Below, in pieces: positions 49,909 to 59,494 of a stretch of DNA of 64,000 nt (its first letter is position 1; each line of letters opens with the position of its first letter). Made by a program: the position numbers and the translations under genes. The stretch is from Clostridia bacterium (lineage in GTDB: Bacteria; Bacillota; Clostridia; Oscillospirales; CAG-272), in the NCBI GenBank assembly GCA_017461385.1, contig JAFTXZ010000008.1, positions 62,001 to 126,000 on the forward strand. Direction: 5' to 3'. The notes beneath the pieces were generated by a model. The model did not search any database, was not told the DNA's origin, and saw only the letters and a program-made list of their open reading frames with translations.

Positions 49909-51186
49909 TTGAAAAGACCTATTAAGGTAATACAATTCGGAGAGGGTGGCTTTCTTCGTGGCTTTGTAGATTGGATGCTACAAATTGTCAATGAAAACAC
50001 AGATTTTAATGGTGGTGTTTGCGTTGTACAGCCTATCAAAAGTGGGCTTTGCGACATTTTGGCTAGTCAGGATTACATTTACACTCACGTATGCAGAGGT
50101 GTCGAAGGGGTTGACGTTAAGAAAATTGACGTAATCTCTCGTTGCGTAAAGCCTTACGACGATTTTGAGGACTACTTAAGTCTTGCAGAAATTAAAGAAG
50201 CTCGCTTTATTGTATCTAATACTACTGAGGCGGGCATTTGCGTTGACAAAAGCGACAAGCTAACTAATACTCCTGCAAATAGCTTTCCCGGTAAGCTTAC
50301 GCAGCTATTACTTAAAAGATATGAATTAGGTCTTGATGGCTTCGTATTTCTTCCCTGTGAATTGATTGATAAAAATGGTACTCAGCTAAAGAAATGTATT
50401 CTTGAATATTGTCAGCTTTGGAATCTTTCCTCCGGCTTTGCCGATTGGATCGAAAATGAAAACATTTTCTGTAATACTTTAGTTGACCGTATTAATACAG
50501 GTTACCCTAAGAATGAAAAAATAGACGTTGGCTTTGAGGACAAAATGCTCAATACCTCTGAATATTTCCATCTATGGGTTGTTGATGGCTATGATGGATT
50601 GTTTAGTGAAATCCCCTTTGACAAGTGTGGTCTTAACGTTATTGTTACAAACGAGCTTGAAAGATACCGCACAAGAAAGGTGCGTATTCTAAATGGCTCT
50701 CACACTTGTATGATTCCTTACGCTCTTTTGTGTGGTGTTGAGTCGGTTGGTGAGTGTCTTGCTGACCCTGTGGTTTCTAAGCATCTATTCGATTGTCAAG
50801 AGGAGATTATCGCATCTCTGGATATGGATGAGTGCGAAAAACGTGAATACGCAAAATCTGTAATTACAAGATTTTCTAATCCTTACATTCGTCATCTTTG
50901 TCAGTCTATTGCACTAAACTCTGTAAGCAAATTTAAGGTAAGAGTTTTACCTTCAATTCTTGAATATGAAAAGAAATTTGGTAAAGCACCTTCGGCGCTT
51001 CTGTTCTCCCTTGCTAAGCTAATTGAGTTTTATAAAAGAGGCACTCCTAATGATGGTGCAACAGAAACAGAAAAGCTACAAAGAGGTACTGTTAAGGAAA
51101 TTTTATCTGATGAAACGCTTTGGGGTCAAGATTTATCAAGATTTGCCTGTGAGGTAGAAAAATATGCAAATTCATCCAAACGATAA
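49909..51186 (+). CDS. uxaB: tagaturonate reductase (UxaB), mannitol dehydrogenase family
   Basis: This 425-residue NAD-dependent oxidoreductase starts with a Rossmann segment (IKVIQFGEGGFLRGFVDWMLQIVN) typical of UxaB, and has the catalytic Lys/Asn/His region RKVRILNGSHTCMIPYALLCG near 255-275. It reduces tagaturonate to altronate in the galacturonate branch, or fructuronate to mannonate if it is UxuB-like; the neighbours uxaA and uxaC favour UxaB. A TTG start after GGGGAG is the only good one. The end overlaps uxaA by 23 bases. Confidence 0.88.
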   Translation: MKRPIKVIQFGEGGFLRGFVDWMLQIVNENTDFNGGVCVVQPIKSGLCDILASQDYIYTHVCRGVEGVDVKKIDVISRCVKPYDDFEDYLSLAEIKEARFIVSNTTEAGICVDKSDKLTNTPANSFPGKLTQLLLKRYELGLDGFVFLPCELIDKNGTQLKKCILEYCQLWNLSSGFADWIENENIFCNTLVDRINTGYPKNEKIDVGFEDKMLNTSEYFHLWVVDGYDGLFSEIPFDKCGLNVIVTNELERYRTRKVRILNGSHTCMIPYALLCGVESVGECLADPVVSKHLFDCQEEIIASLDMDECEKREYAKSVITRFSNPYIRHLCQSIALNSVSKFKVRVLPSILEYEKKFGKAPSALLFSLAKLIEFYKRGTPNDGATETEKLQRGTVKEILSDETLWGQDLSRFACEVEKYANSSKR

Positions 51187-52540
51187 CGTAGAAATACGCG
51201 AAAATGGACACAAGTATGCTCTTACAAAAATCAAAAAGGGTCAAGACGTTATAAAATACGGTTTTCCTATTGGTATAGCTACCTGTGATATTGATATTGG
51301 TGAGCACGTGCATACTCATAACATAAGGACTAAGCTTTCCAGCAACCTTGAATATACATATAATTACAAGGATTACGGAATAAAGCCTGCAAAGAGTGAT
51401 ATTTACTTTGAGGGCTACGTACGTGAAAACGGCGACGTTGGTATTCGTAACGAGGTTTGGATTATCAACACGGTTGGTTGTGTAAACAAAATAGCTGAAG
51501 CCCTTGCTAAAAAAACGGGCGCCAAGTGCTTTACTCACCCCTATGGTTGTTCACAGCTGGGCGATGACCATTCGCTTACGCAAAAGATACTTTGTGCAAT
51601 GATTAAGCATCCTAATGCAGGTGGCGTTTTAGTCCTTGGCTTAGGCTGTGAAAACAACAATATCAAAGAGCTAAAAAAGGTGCTTGGTCCATACAACGAA
51701 AAGCGAGTTAAGTTTTTGAATGCTCAAGACGTTGAAGACGAGTTTGAGGCTGGAGAAAATCTTATTTCTGAGCTATTTGAATATGCAAATAGCTTCAAGC
51801 GTGAAAGAGTACACATTTCTAAGCTTAAAATTGGCTTAAAATGTGGTGGCAGTGACGGCTTAAGCGGAATTACTGCAAATCCGTTGGTTGGCAGAATTTG
51901 TGATCGACTTGTATCCTTTGGTGGTAGCTGTGTTTTGACAGAGGTGCCTGAAATGTTTGGCGCTGAGCATTTGCTTATGGAAAGATGCGTAAGTCGCGAG
52001 GTTTTTGACAAAACAGTTTTGTTGATTAACAATTTTAAGGACTACTTTACAAGGCATAATCAGGTTATTTACGAGAATCCCTCTCCTGGAAATAAGGACG
52101 GTGGAATTACTACTCTTGAGGAAAAGTCCTTGGGCTGTGTGCAAAAGGGTGGTCTTTCCCCTGTGGTTGACGTGCTTGATTATGGTGATACAATTACAAA
52201 AAATGGTCTTTCTCTGCTAAATGGTCCAGGAAACGACATTGTCGCAATTACCAATTTAATGGCGAGTGGTGCAGTTATGATATTATTTACAACAGGCAGA
52301 GGCACTCCCTTGGGTGGGGCTGTTCCTACTGTGAAGATTTCTACAAACGCCGCTCTTGCCAAGAAAAAATCTAATTGGATTGACTTTGATGCATCTGTTG
52401 TCCTAAATAAAATGACTATGGACCAAGGTGCTGATAGCTTGCTTTCCTATTTAGTTGAGGTTGCAGGTGGCAAAATGACCAAAAACGAGGAAAACGGCTT
52501 TTCCGAGATTGCTATTTTCAAGGATGGCGTTACTCTTTAA
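51164..52540 (+). CDS. uxaA: altronate dehydratase (UxaA)
   Basis: This 458-residue protein fuses the small N-terminal SAF-type domain (IHPNDNVEI...GIATCDIDIGEHVHTHNI) to the large catalytic domain (NEVWIINTVGCVNKIAEAL, LGLGCENN, KCGGSDGLSGITANP, VMILFTTGRGTPLGGAVPTVKISTN). It turns altronate into 2-keto-3-deoxygluconate. Conserved Cys and His residues for the metal are in place. Translation is coupled to uxaB through the overlap, with GAGGT inside the uxaB end. Confidence 0.93.
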   Translation: MQIHPNDNVEIRENGHKYALTKIKKGQDVIKYGFPIGIATCDIDIGEHVHTHNIRTKLSSNLEYTYNYKDYGIKPAKSDIYFEGYVRENGDVGIRNEVWIINTVGCVNKIAEALAKKTGAKCFTHPYGCSQLGDDHSLTQKILCAMIKHPNAGGVLVLGLGCENNNIKELKKVLGPYNEKRVKFLNAQDVEDEFEAGENLISELFEYANSFKRERVHISKLKIGLKCGGSDGLSGITANPLVGRICDRLVSFGGSCVLTEVPEMFGAEHLLMERCVSREVFDKTVLLINNFKDYFTRHNQVIYENPSPGNKDGGITTLEEKSLGCVQKGGLSPVVDVLDYGDTITKNGLSLLNGPGNDIVAITNLMASGAVMILFTTGRGTPLGGAVPTVKISTNAALAKKKSNWIDFDASVVLNKMTMDQGADSLLSYLVEVAGGKMTKNEENGFSEIAIFKDGVTL

Positions 52541-52567
52541 TTTTGAATGTTGAGTGAGGAATAAAAA

Positions 52568-53956
52568 ATGAGTTATATTAAGGATGATTTTTTACTAGAA
52601 AACGAAAGCGCAAGAAGCTTGTACTTTGAATATGCAAAGGGAATGCCAATATTTGACTATCACTGTCATTTGTCAGAATATCAAATTTTGGAAAATAAGC
52701 CATTTAACGACATTTTCGAAATTTGGCTTGCAGGCGATCACTACAAGTGGCGCTTAATGAGAAACTACGGTGTAAATGAGGAATATATTACAGGTAACAA
52801 GTCAAACAAGGAAAAGTTTATTGCTTACTGCACAACCCTTGGCACTGCCTTTGGCAACCCATTGTATCACTGGTCACAGGTTGAATTAAAGGAATATTTC
52901 GGCTGTGAGCTTGAAATTAATGCAAAGAATGCGGAGGCTATTTGGGACCAGTGTAACGAATACATAAGAAGCAATTCTATCACCCCTGTATCGCTTATTA
53001 AGGGCTCTCATGTTACTCATCTATTTACTACAAATGAGGTGTTTGACAATCTTGAGGTTTTTGAAGCACTTGAAAATAAGAATTACGGCTTCTCTGTTAA
53101 GCCTGCATTCAGAGCTGACAAGATAATGAATATTGATGCAAGTGCTTATCTTGAATTTATTGGCAAGCTTGAAGCGCTTACACTTCCACTTAAGTCTATT
53201 GACGACCTTGAAAAAGCGCTTGAAATGAGACTTCAAGCCTTTATTGCAGTTGGCGCTAAGGCTAGTGATATCGCAGTTGAATGTGTATATACAATTCCTA
53301 AAAAGGAAGATGCTAACAGGGTATTCGTTAGCGTGCTAGCAGGTAACAAGCCTAGCGAGGAGGATGCTGAGTGCTTTAAGGGCTATTTGACATATTATTT
53401 AATGAAGCTTTATGGTAAGTACAATATCGCAACCGAGCTACATATAGGTGCTATGCGTAACAATAATTCCGTTATGCTTGGCAAGCTAGGACTTGACACA
53501 GGCTATGATTCTATTTCCGACAAGAATAGCATTTCCAAGCTTTCAAGACTTCTTGATAGGCTGAATAACGAGGGCTGTATGCCTAAGCTAATTATGTTCA
53601 ATCTTAACCCTAAGATGAATACAGAGATTATGACTCTTATGGGTTGCTTCCAGGATGATAGTGCTAAGGGCAAGGTGCAATTCGGACCTGCTTGGTGGTT
53701 CCTTGATAATAAGGTTGGTATGGAAAACCATCTAAAGGACCTTTGTGCAACCGGTCATATCGGCGCCTTTGTTGGTATGCTAACAGATAGCCGTTCCTTC
53801 CTTTCCTATCCACGTCATCACTACTTCCGTAGAATTTTGTGCAACTACCTTGGCACACTTATGGAAAACGGTGAAATGACCTGTGATAAGGAACTAGTAG
53901 GCTCTGTTGTTAAGGATATTTGCTACAACAATTCCATTGCTTATTTTGGTATGTAA
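52568..53956 (+). CDS. uxaC: glucuronate isomerase (UxaC)
   Basis: This 462-residue protein carries the signature FDYHCHLS (metal-binding His pair) near residue 28, IWLAGDHYKWRLMRNYGV and the C-terminal FVGMLTDSRSFLSYPRHHYFRR. It isomerises glucuronate to fructuronate and galacturonate to tagaturonate, feeding UxaB and UxaA upstream in the same operon. GAGGA precedes the ATG, 27 bases after uxaA. No KDG kinase or aldolase lies in the window. Confidence 0.95.
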   Translation: MSYIKDDFLLENESARSLYFEYAKGMPIFDYHCHLSEYQILENKPFNDIFEIWLAGDHYKWRLMRNYGVNEEYITGNKSNKEKFIAYCTTLGTAFGNPLYHWSQVELKEYFGCELEINAKNAEAIWDQCNEYIRSNSITPVSLIKGSHVTHLFTTNEVFDNLEVFEALENKNYGFSVKPAFRADKIMNIDASAYLEFIGKLEALTLPLKSIDDLEKALEMRLQAFIAVGAKASDIAVECVYTIPKKEDANRVFVSVLAGNKPSEEDAECFKGYLTYYLMKLYGKYNIATELHIGAMRNNNSVMLGKLGLDTGYDSISDKNSISKLSRLLDRLNNEGCMPKLIMFNLNPKMNTEIMTLMGCFQDDSAKGKVQFGPAWWFLDNKVGMENHLKDLCATGHIGAFVGMLTDSRSFLSYPRHHYFRRILCNYLGTLMENGEMTCDKELVGSVVKDICYNNSIAYFGM

Positions 53957-53997
53957 AATAAAAGATGCTAAGCGAAATCGCTTAGCATCTTTTATTT
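53957..53997. terminator. bidirectional terminator
   Basis: A 15+-bp stem AAAAGATGCTAAGCGA/TCGCTTAGCATCTTTT between uxaC and the GH4 gene. Confidence 0.88.
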
Positions 53998-55381
53998 ATA
54001 GGTTATAATCCTTTAGATATGCTTTTGTATTTTCTACCATTTCATTGAATAGTAGTCTTGCATCCTTTAGTCCACAGGTAACCAGTGGGTCTGATGCAAA
54101 GGCGTTGAAGATAGCCTCGATGTCACGATTCTTAATTGCCTTAGCAACTGCCTCCTGCTCTGCACAAACTCTTGAAACCAGAGGGTAGATTTCGCAAGGA
54201 ATATCACCTGAAAATACAGGCTCTACGCTATCCTTTGTAAACTTAGCATTTGTTTCAACAACAGCGCCTAGTGGTAGGTTTGAAATTTGACCTACGTTTG
54301 GTACGTTTACGTTTGTAACAAGATCAGAAAGTCCAAGCAAGGCTCTCATCTGGTTTACACCCTCCTCGCCTGTTGGATTGATTTTTACCTTTTCCTCACC
54401 GTTAAGAAGCCTTCTGCTTTTTTCAAGTCTGCTCGCAAGATCGCTCTTTCTCCATGAAACCGGGGTTAGCCCAAACTTCATTTCTCGAACTCTTTCGGGG
54501 CTTTCAAGATACCACTTTCCAGGGCAAAACTCAGCTAAGTGCCTATCGCCTGCTGCAGAAATATAGCCAAATCTTCTGAACAGGTCAAAGGTTACCTTGC
54601 CAGCGCAAGCAAAGTGGTTGTTCATCCAGTTGTTGTCTAGTCTATTTGGTAGTCCGTCAGCATATTTTTCACAGAATTTTGCGTAGTATGGAAATAGGTC
54701 AACGTCTTGATATTTAGCACTTGTTAGCCAAGTAAAGTGATTCACAGCAACTGGGGTTACCTTGATTTCCTCTCTTGTTGCCTTCTTGCCGAGATACTCC
54801 TCAACCACACGAGCAAGTAGCTTTTGAGTTCCAAAAACCTCGTGACAGCATCCAAACGCCTTGATTTTCGGAAAGGTGTTATACAACGCCTTGACACAAA
54901 GTGTCATTGGATTAGTATAGTTGATTACCCATGCATTGGGAGAATATTTTTCAATATTTCTAGCGATTTCCTCAAACATAGGTATGGTACGCATAGCACG
55001 TACAATTCCACCAGGTCCTGAGGTGTCGCCAACCGACTGGTAAATACCATATTTTTCAGGAGTATGCACGTCGCTTTCCATTTCATCAAAGGTACCTGGA
55101 AGAATGGAGATAACAACAAAGTCGGCACCTGTTAGTGCATCGCCAATCGTTTCAGTTGCCTTGTATGTCCATTTCGAACATGCTCCCTCACAATCGTTGT
55201 ACATATTTCCTATCATTTCATTAGCCTTGGCAGCCTCTTGGTCGATATCGTAGAGATAAACCTCACCATTCATATCCTTACACTCTGCAAGGTCACTCAT
55301 AAGCCCCCATGCCCAGCCACGAGAGCCTCCGCCGATATAAGCAATTTTCACACCGTTTGCAATTCCGTTTATAATTTCCAT
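53996..55381 (-). CDS. GH4 glycosidase, alpha-glucuronidase/galacturonidase type
   Basis: This 461-residue NAD- and metal-dependent GH4 enzyme has the dinucleotide motif IAYIGGGSRGW at residues ~13-23, TGADFVVISI, NYTNPMTLCV and the metal site FGCCHEVFGTQ (Cys-His-Glu) near residue 175. PVAVNHFTWL supplies the second metal His. The CHE form of the metal motif and the neighbourhood of uxaBAC favour an alpha-hexuronidase over a phospho-glucosidase, but this is inferred. AGGGG precedes the ATG. It converges on the uxa operon. Confidence 0.85.
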   Translation of the reverse strand: MEIINGIANGVKIAYIGGGSRGWAWGLMSDLAECKDMNGEVYLYDIDQEAAKANEMIGNMYNDCEGACSKWTYKATETIGDALTGADFVVISILPGTFDEMESDVHTPEKYGIYQSVGDTSGPGGIVRAMRTIPMFEEIARNIEKYSPNAWVINYTNPMTLCVKALYNTFPKIKAFGCCHEVFGTQKLLARVVEEYLGKKATREEIKVTPVAVNHFTWLTSAKYQDVDLFPYYAKFCEKYADGLPNRLDNNWMNNHFACAGKVTFDLFRRFGYISAAGDRHLAEFCPGKWYLESPERVREMKFGLTPVSWRKSDLASRLEKSRRLLNGEEKVKINPTGEEGVNQMRALLGLSDLVTNVNVPNVGQISNLPLGAVVETNAKFTKDSVEPVFSGDIPCEIYPLVSRVCAEQEAVAKAIKNRDIEAIFNAFASDPLVTCGLKDARLLFNEMVENTKAYLKDYNL

Positions 55382-55473
55382 GACTTGTTACCCCTTTGCA
55401 TTAATGATTATATTATAGCACTCAGCTACTAAAAAGTAAATAGAATTTAAGTAAAAGATTTCTTAAGTTTAGG

Positions 55474-56484
55474 CTAATGCTTTTGAATTTCTTGCCACGC
55501 CTCGTTTGGATAGAAGCTATGGCCACCCTTACAAATTACATGAATGCATTTGTCGGTTGCATTTTGTGCTTCGTATATTTTTTTGATTCTTTCAAATTCT
55601 CTTTTAGCCCCGTCGATTGGAAACCATTTATCCTCTGTTCCACTTACAACAATTAGTCTTTTAGGAGCTATTAAAACAGCTAAATCGCCCATATCAAAGT
55701 GTTTTGTCATATTGGGCACATAGTTACAGGCACAATGGCTTATTTCTGCAATTGAGTCGTAAAAGCTACACAATGCAACTCCAGGAACGTAGGTATCAAA
55801 GCGATCGTTAAGACAGGCTACGTAATAGGTTGCCGTGCCCCCGCCAGACATACCTACCAAAACTGAATTCTCCATTGTAACAATATCGCTGAACTGTTCT
55901 AAAACAGAATCAAGGACTCTTTGTACGTCCCATACTCTTTCTCCGACTAAAGTACGACCTGTCAAAATGGCAGTTAGCGCTGGGTGCAGACAGTTTGTAC
56001 CCCCTGTTTTGGTGTCACCACCATTTTCACCAAAGCCTCTTTGCTCAATGGCTAACGCAATATATCCACGATTTGTTGCTTGAATGCAAAAGTCAACGCC
56101 TTCATTTTGAAGATATACGTTATCGTAAGGGAATTTTTCAATTCCTAAGCCTAGATGAGCACCACTTACATGTCCCTGCAGGCAAACGCAAAGTGGTAGT
56201 CTTTCCCCGCTATAATTTTTTGGAAAAAGAAGATGACAGTTGGCATAATAGTCCTCCTCGGTTTTTACTGCCAGCTTAACGTATCTTTGTCCGTTGAGCG
56301 TTTCTTCCTTCAATATTTTTACGTCTTTGTCTGTTTCTATAATTTCGTTTATACCTAAAAGCTGAACTAGCTTTTCTTTACAATTTTTCTTGTGGGCTGA
56401 AAAATCTGACTTAAAATCCCAACGCATGCTTGGGATTGTATTTTTTATTATTTTTTTATGTATCTCATTTGGTAGGAAATTCAT
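55474..56484 (-). CDS. alpha/beta hydrolase, acetyl-xylan-esterase-like
   Basis: This 336-residue hydrolase of the Abhydrolase_7/dienelactone-hydrolase kind has the nucleophile elbow VLVGMSGGGTAT (Ser near residue 216), the acid in VVSGTEDKWFPI and the His in CKGGHSFYPN. GYIALAIEQRGFGENGG is the strand before the oxyanion hole. It probably deacylates imported sugars, given its place next to the GH4 gene. No signal peptide. AAAGGGG precedes the ATG, as in the GH4 gene. Confidence 0.78.
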   Translation of the reverse strand: MNFLPNEIHKKIIKNTIPSMRWDFKSDFSAHKKNCKEKLVQLLGINEIIETDKDVKILKEETLNGQRYVKLAVKTEEDYYANCHLLFPKNYSGERLPLCVCLQGHVSGAHLGLGIEKFPYDNVYLQNEGVDFCIQATNRGYIALAIEQRGFGENGGDTKTGGTNCLHPALTAILTGRTLVGERVWDVQRVLDSVLEQFSDIVTMENSVLVGMSGGGTATYYVACLNDRFDTYVPGVALCSFYDSIAEISHCACNYVPNMTKHFDMGDLAVLIAPKRLIVVSGTEDKWFPIDGAKREFERIKKIYEAQNATDKCIHVICKGGHSFYPNEAWQEIQKH

Positions 56485-56550
56485 AACCTTACCCCTTTGA
56501 AAGTCTTTTCTTTATTATATCACTTTATTTTAATAATGTAAATATTTATA

Positions 56551-56590
56551 ACAAAAAGGAAGTGCCTGTTTTTGCAAGCACTTCCTTAAA
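56551..56590 (-). terminator. terminator of the CofE-like gene
   Basis: Stem AAGGAAGTGC/GCACTTCCTT, with TTTTTG after it on the minus strand; the loop is about 12 bases. Confidence 0.75.
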
Positions 56591-56591
56591 A

Positions 56592-57785
56592 TTATTCTGT
56601 TGTGTAGTTATCAAAATAACCTTGAATATATACGATAGGTGTACCCTTGTCGCCTGAGCCAGAGGTTAGGTCGCAGAGTGAACCAATAAGGTCTGTAAGT
56701 CTTCTTGGTGTTGTACCCTCGGAAGCCATTTGACCAACAAGGTTATCGTCCTTTTCCTTAATTTTACCCTTGATTGCTTCCTTAAGTGCATCGCCTGAAA
56801 GATTTGCAAACTCGTTATCAGCTACGTACTTAATCTTGATTTCGTTTGGTGTACCCTCAAGACCACTTGTGTATGCAGGGGAAACGATTGGGTCAGCAAG
56901 CTCCCAAATCTTACCTACTGGATCCTTAAAGGCGCCATCGCCGTATACCATAACCTCAACTATCTTGCCTGTCTTTTCCAAAAGGCTCTTTTGAATAGCC
57001 TCAACAAGCTTCTGGCAATCACGTGGGAATAGCTTAACCTTGTCCTCAGTTGCCTTGTTGGAGCCAAGTAGTCCATACTCCTCGTTGTAGCCACTGCCAT
57101 CAACAGATGCGTTAAGGATTTCGTCAAGACCGTAAACAACCTCAGCACCAGCATTCTTCAAAAGACGCTTTGTGCGGAAGCGAGTGTGAATGTCGCAGTT
57201 AAGAACGTTCTTTGTGTATGCAAGGATTGCGCGAGGATCGTTAGCAAAAATTATTTCAACGTCAGCACCGCTTTCTCTGATAAGCTGTTCATAATATTCA
57301 ACGTAGTCAACACCAGTGAATCTATGCTTTTCATAGCCAAAAAGCTCACGATATTTCTTAAGGTCTAAAACATCCTTGTAAGGGTCAATTCCCTTTTCGT
57401 CAAGCATATCTAGGCTGATTAGATGGTTGCCAACCTCATCAGATGGATAAGAAAGCATTAAAACAACCTTCTTAGCTCCCTTGGCAATTCCACGTAGACA
57501 GATTGCAAAACGGTTACGGCTAAGGATTGGGAAAATTACACCAATTGTTTCTCCACCAAGCTTTGCTTTTACATCCTTTGCAATATCATCAACGGTTGCG
57601 TAGTTGCCCTGAGCTCTTGCAACAATAGCCTCAGTCATAGCAACAACGTCGCGCTCGCGAATTTTGAAGCCGTCGTCAGCGCTTGCCTCAAGCACTGTGT
57701 TTGTAACTATTTCTACTAAGTCATCTCCCTCACGGATGATGGGCGCCCTTAAGCCCCTAGATACTGTACCGACCATACGACTCAT
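56592..57785 (-). CDS. CofE-like (F420 gamma-glutamyl ligase family) protein
   Basis: This 397-residue protein matches the F420-0:gamma-glutamyl ligase (CofE) fold: LRAPIIREGDDLVEIVTNTVLE at the N terminus, RERDVVAMTEAIVARAQGNY and EVMVYGDGAFKDPVGKIWELADP. It is longer than archaeal CofE (about 250). No other F420 gene is in the window, and most gut Clostridia are not known to make F420, so its real substrate is probably another one. AAGGAG precedes the ATG, though 12 bases away. Confidence 0.82.
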   Translation of the reverse strand: MSRMVGTVSRGLRAPIIREGDDLVEIVTNTVLEASADDGFKIRERDVVAMTEAIVARAQGNYATVDDIAKDVKAKLGGETIGVIFPILSRNRFAICLRGIAKGAKKVVLMLSYPSDEVGNHLISLDMLDEKGIDPYKDVLDLKKYRELFGYEKHRFTGVDYVEYYEQLIRESGADVEIIFANDPRAILAYTKNVLNCDIHTRFRTKRLLKNAGAEVVYGLDEILNASVDGSGYNEEYGLLGSNKATEDKVKLFPRDCQKLVEAIQKSLLEKTGKIVEVMVYGDGAFKDPVGKIWELADPIVSPAYTSGLEGTPNEIKIKYVADNEFANLSGDALKEAIKGKIKEKDDNLVGQMASEGTTPRRLTDLIGSLCDLTSGSGDKGTPIVYIQGYFDNYTTE

Positions 57786-57967
57786 AATAAATACACACTC
57801 CTTTTTTTGCTGTCCAAAATGGATTTTATTGCCAATTTTTGGGCAAAAGCTTTTTTAACAAAAATAGTATAACAAAAAAATTCTCAAATGTAAAGAAAAA
57901 TTTTATGCTATGCGAAATTTTTTATAATATGTAATATACACATAGTTGTATTTTCTATTTTTTTGTC

Positions 57968-58837
57968 TTATTTGCTAAATGATTTAATTAACTCATCTAT
58001 GCGCCTTGCGCTATTCGCCAAGGCAACGGCGCCTTCAAAAAGCTTATCCTTATCGTAATTCCTTAAAAATTGATCTGCCTCAAGCGTAAGCTCACCTTGA
58101 TAATCAATTTCCTTTAGTGCCCTTGCAATTTCGACAAAGTCGATATTCATCGAAAAGGGGATTTGGTGGCTATCGTGTAGCCTATCGTTATCGTGAATAT
58201 GAAGCGCCTGTAATCTATTGCCCAGCTCCCTTATCATATAAGGTGCTCCATCGCCAGAGCCCTGCATTTCCGCATGTCCTAAATCAAGACAAGCCACAAG
58301 ATATGGGTCGTTTACAATGTCAATATGCTCCTTGAAGCTTTCTGCGCTTGAGCAAGCGGCAAAGCAACTTTGAGTAGCCCCATTTTCCCAGTTCCACATA
58401 TTTTCGGTGGCAATTTTTACTCCGCATTCCTTTGCAAATGGTAAAAGCTCAAGATACATTTCAGCATTTTTCTCGGCTGAGCTATTATTGTCTGGATGAA
58501 TAATGCAAATTTTACCACCAGCCTCAGCTGTACACTCAATTGCTCTCTTTTGCAAATCCATTATTGCCTTGATTCTTACAGGGAATGGTGCGTGGGATTG
58601 GTTACATTCAATTCCACATTCAAGACCTATATGCTTCAGCTTGCGAGCAAACGCAAGATAATCCTTACCTGCAAGAGGATGATTACTTTCTAAAAGCGAA
58701 TAATTGCTCCAATCTATCCTTGCCATATCAAACATGGAAAAATCCCAGCAATCAAAGCCTGCCTTAGCGTACATTTCAATTGCCTTTTCCTCACCAATAT
58801 GTTTAGAAAGGCTACAAATTTCAGTTGATATTTTCAT
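57968..58837 (-). CDS. sugar phosphate isomerase/epimerase (xylose isomerase-like TIM barrel)
   Basis: This 289-residue protein is of the AP-endonuclease-2/xylose-isomerase-like barrel type. ENMWNWENG near residue 145, DLGHAEMQGSGD near 185-195, LHIHDND near 213 and LTLEADQF near 255 supply the metal ligands. Known members epimerise or isomerise sugars or inositols. The ATG at 58837 follows AAGGAG by 7 bases; the frame extends to 58855. Its substrate is unknown, but it stands in a sugar-catabolism setting. Confidence 0.85.
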   Translation of the reverse strand: MKISTEICSLSKHIGEEKAIEMYAKAGFDCWDFSMFDMARIDWSNYSLLESNHPLAGKDYLAFARKLKHIGLECGIECNQSHAPFPVRIKAIMDLQKRAIECTAEAGGKICIIHPDNNSSAEKNAEMYLELLPFAKECGVKIATENMWNWENGATQSCFAACSSAESFKEHIDIVNDPYLVACLDLGHAEMQGSGDGAPYMIRELGNRLQALHIHDNDRLHDSHQIPFSMNIDFVEIARALKEIDYQGELTLEADQFLRNYDKDKLFEGAVALANSARRIDELIKSFSK

Positions 58838-58933
58838 ACCATTTCTCCTTTGCAACTAGATAAGTTTATTCTACCACAATTTGCTAAGGGTTTCAATACG
58901 CAACACGTTTTTTTCTTATATTTTATTATTTGA

Positions 58934-58962
58934 TTGACAAGGGGGTGTTTTTGTGATATTAT
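58934..58962 (+). promoter_or_regulatory. promoter of the Lrp-aminotransferase operon
   Basis: TTGACA (58934-58939), 17-base spacer, TATTAT (58957-58962). Confidence 0.82.
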
Positions 58963-59008
58963 AAAAATAACTTTTTAGTTAGCTAAAGCATTTTAAGGAG
59001 ATTTTAGT

Positions 59009-59494
59009 ATGGATAAAATTTTACAATTACTTGAGGAAGACGCAACCCTTACAGCACAACAGCTTTCTGTTATGCTATCAAAGGAGGTTGGCGAAATCAA
59101 GAATGCTATTGAAAAATATGAGAAGGACGGAGTTATTCTCGGCTATAAGACTCTTATCGACTGGGATAAGACTGACCGTGAATACGTAAGCGCCATTATT
59201 GAGGTTAAGGTTATGCCACAAAGAGATAAGGGCTTTGATAGAATTGCAGAAAAGATTTATAATCATCCAGAGGTTAAGTCTCTTTATCTTATGTCCTCCG
59301 GTGGCTTTGATTTAGCGCTTATTATTGAAGGAAAGACTTTGAAGGAGGTTGCCTACTTCGTTGCACAGAAGCTTGCTCCTATTGAGTCTGTTACTGCTAC
59401 TGCTACTCACTTTGTTCTAAGAAAATACAAGGATAAGGGTGTTATATATGGTGGTTGCGACGAGGTTGATGGAAGAGGTAACATTATTATATGA
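59009..59494 (+). CDS. Lrp/AsnC-family regulator
   Basis: This 161-residue protein has the N-terminal helix-turn-helix (LTAQQLSVMLSKEVGEIKNAIEKYEKDGVILGY) and the C-terminal RAM ligand domain (VSAIIEVKVMPQ..., LMSSGGFDLALIIEGKTLKEVAYFVAQKL). It probably senses an amino acid and controls the aminotransferase it overlaps by 4 bases (ATGA). GGAG precedes the ATG. Confidence 0.92.
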   Translation: MDKILQLLEEDATLTAQQLSVMLSKEVGEIKNAIEKYEKDGVILGYKTLIDWDKTDREYVSAIIEVKVMPQRDKGFDRIAEKIYNHPEVKSLYLMSSGGFDLALIIEGKTLKEVAYFVAQKLAPIESVTATATHFVLRKYKDKGVIYGGCDEVDGRGNIII

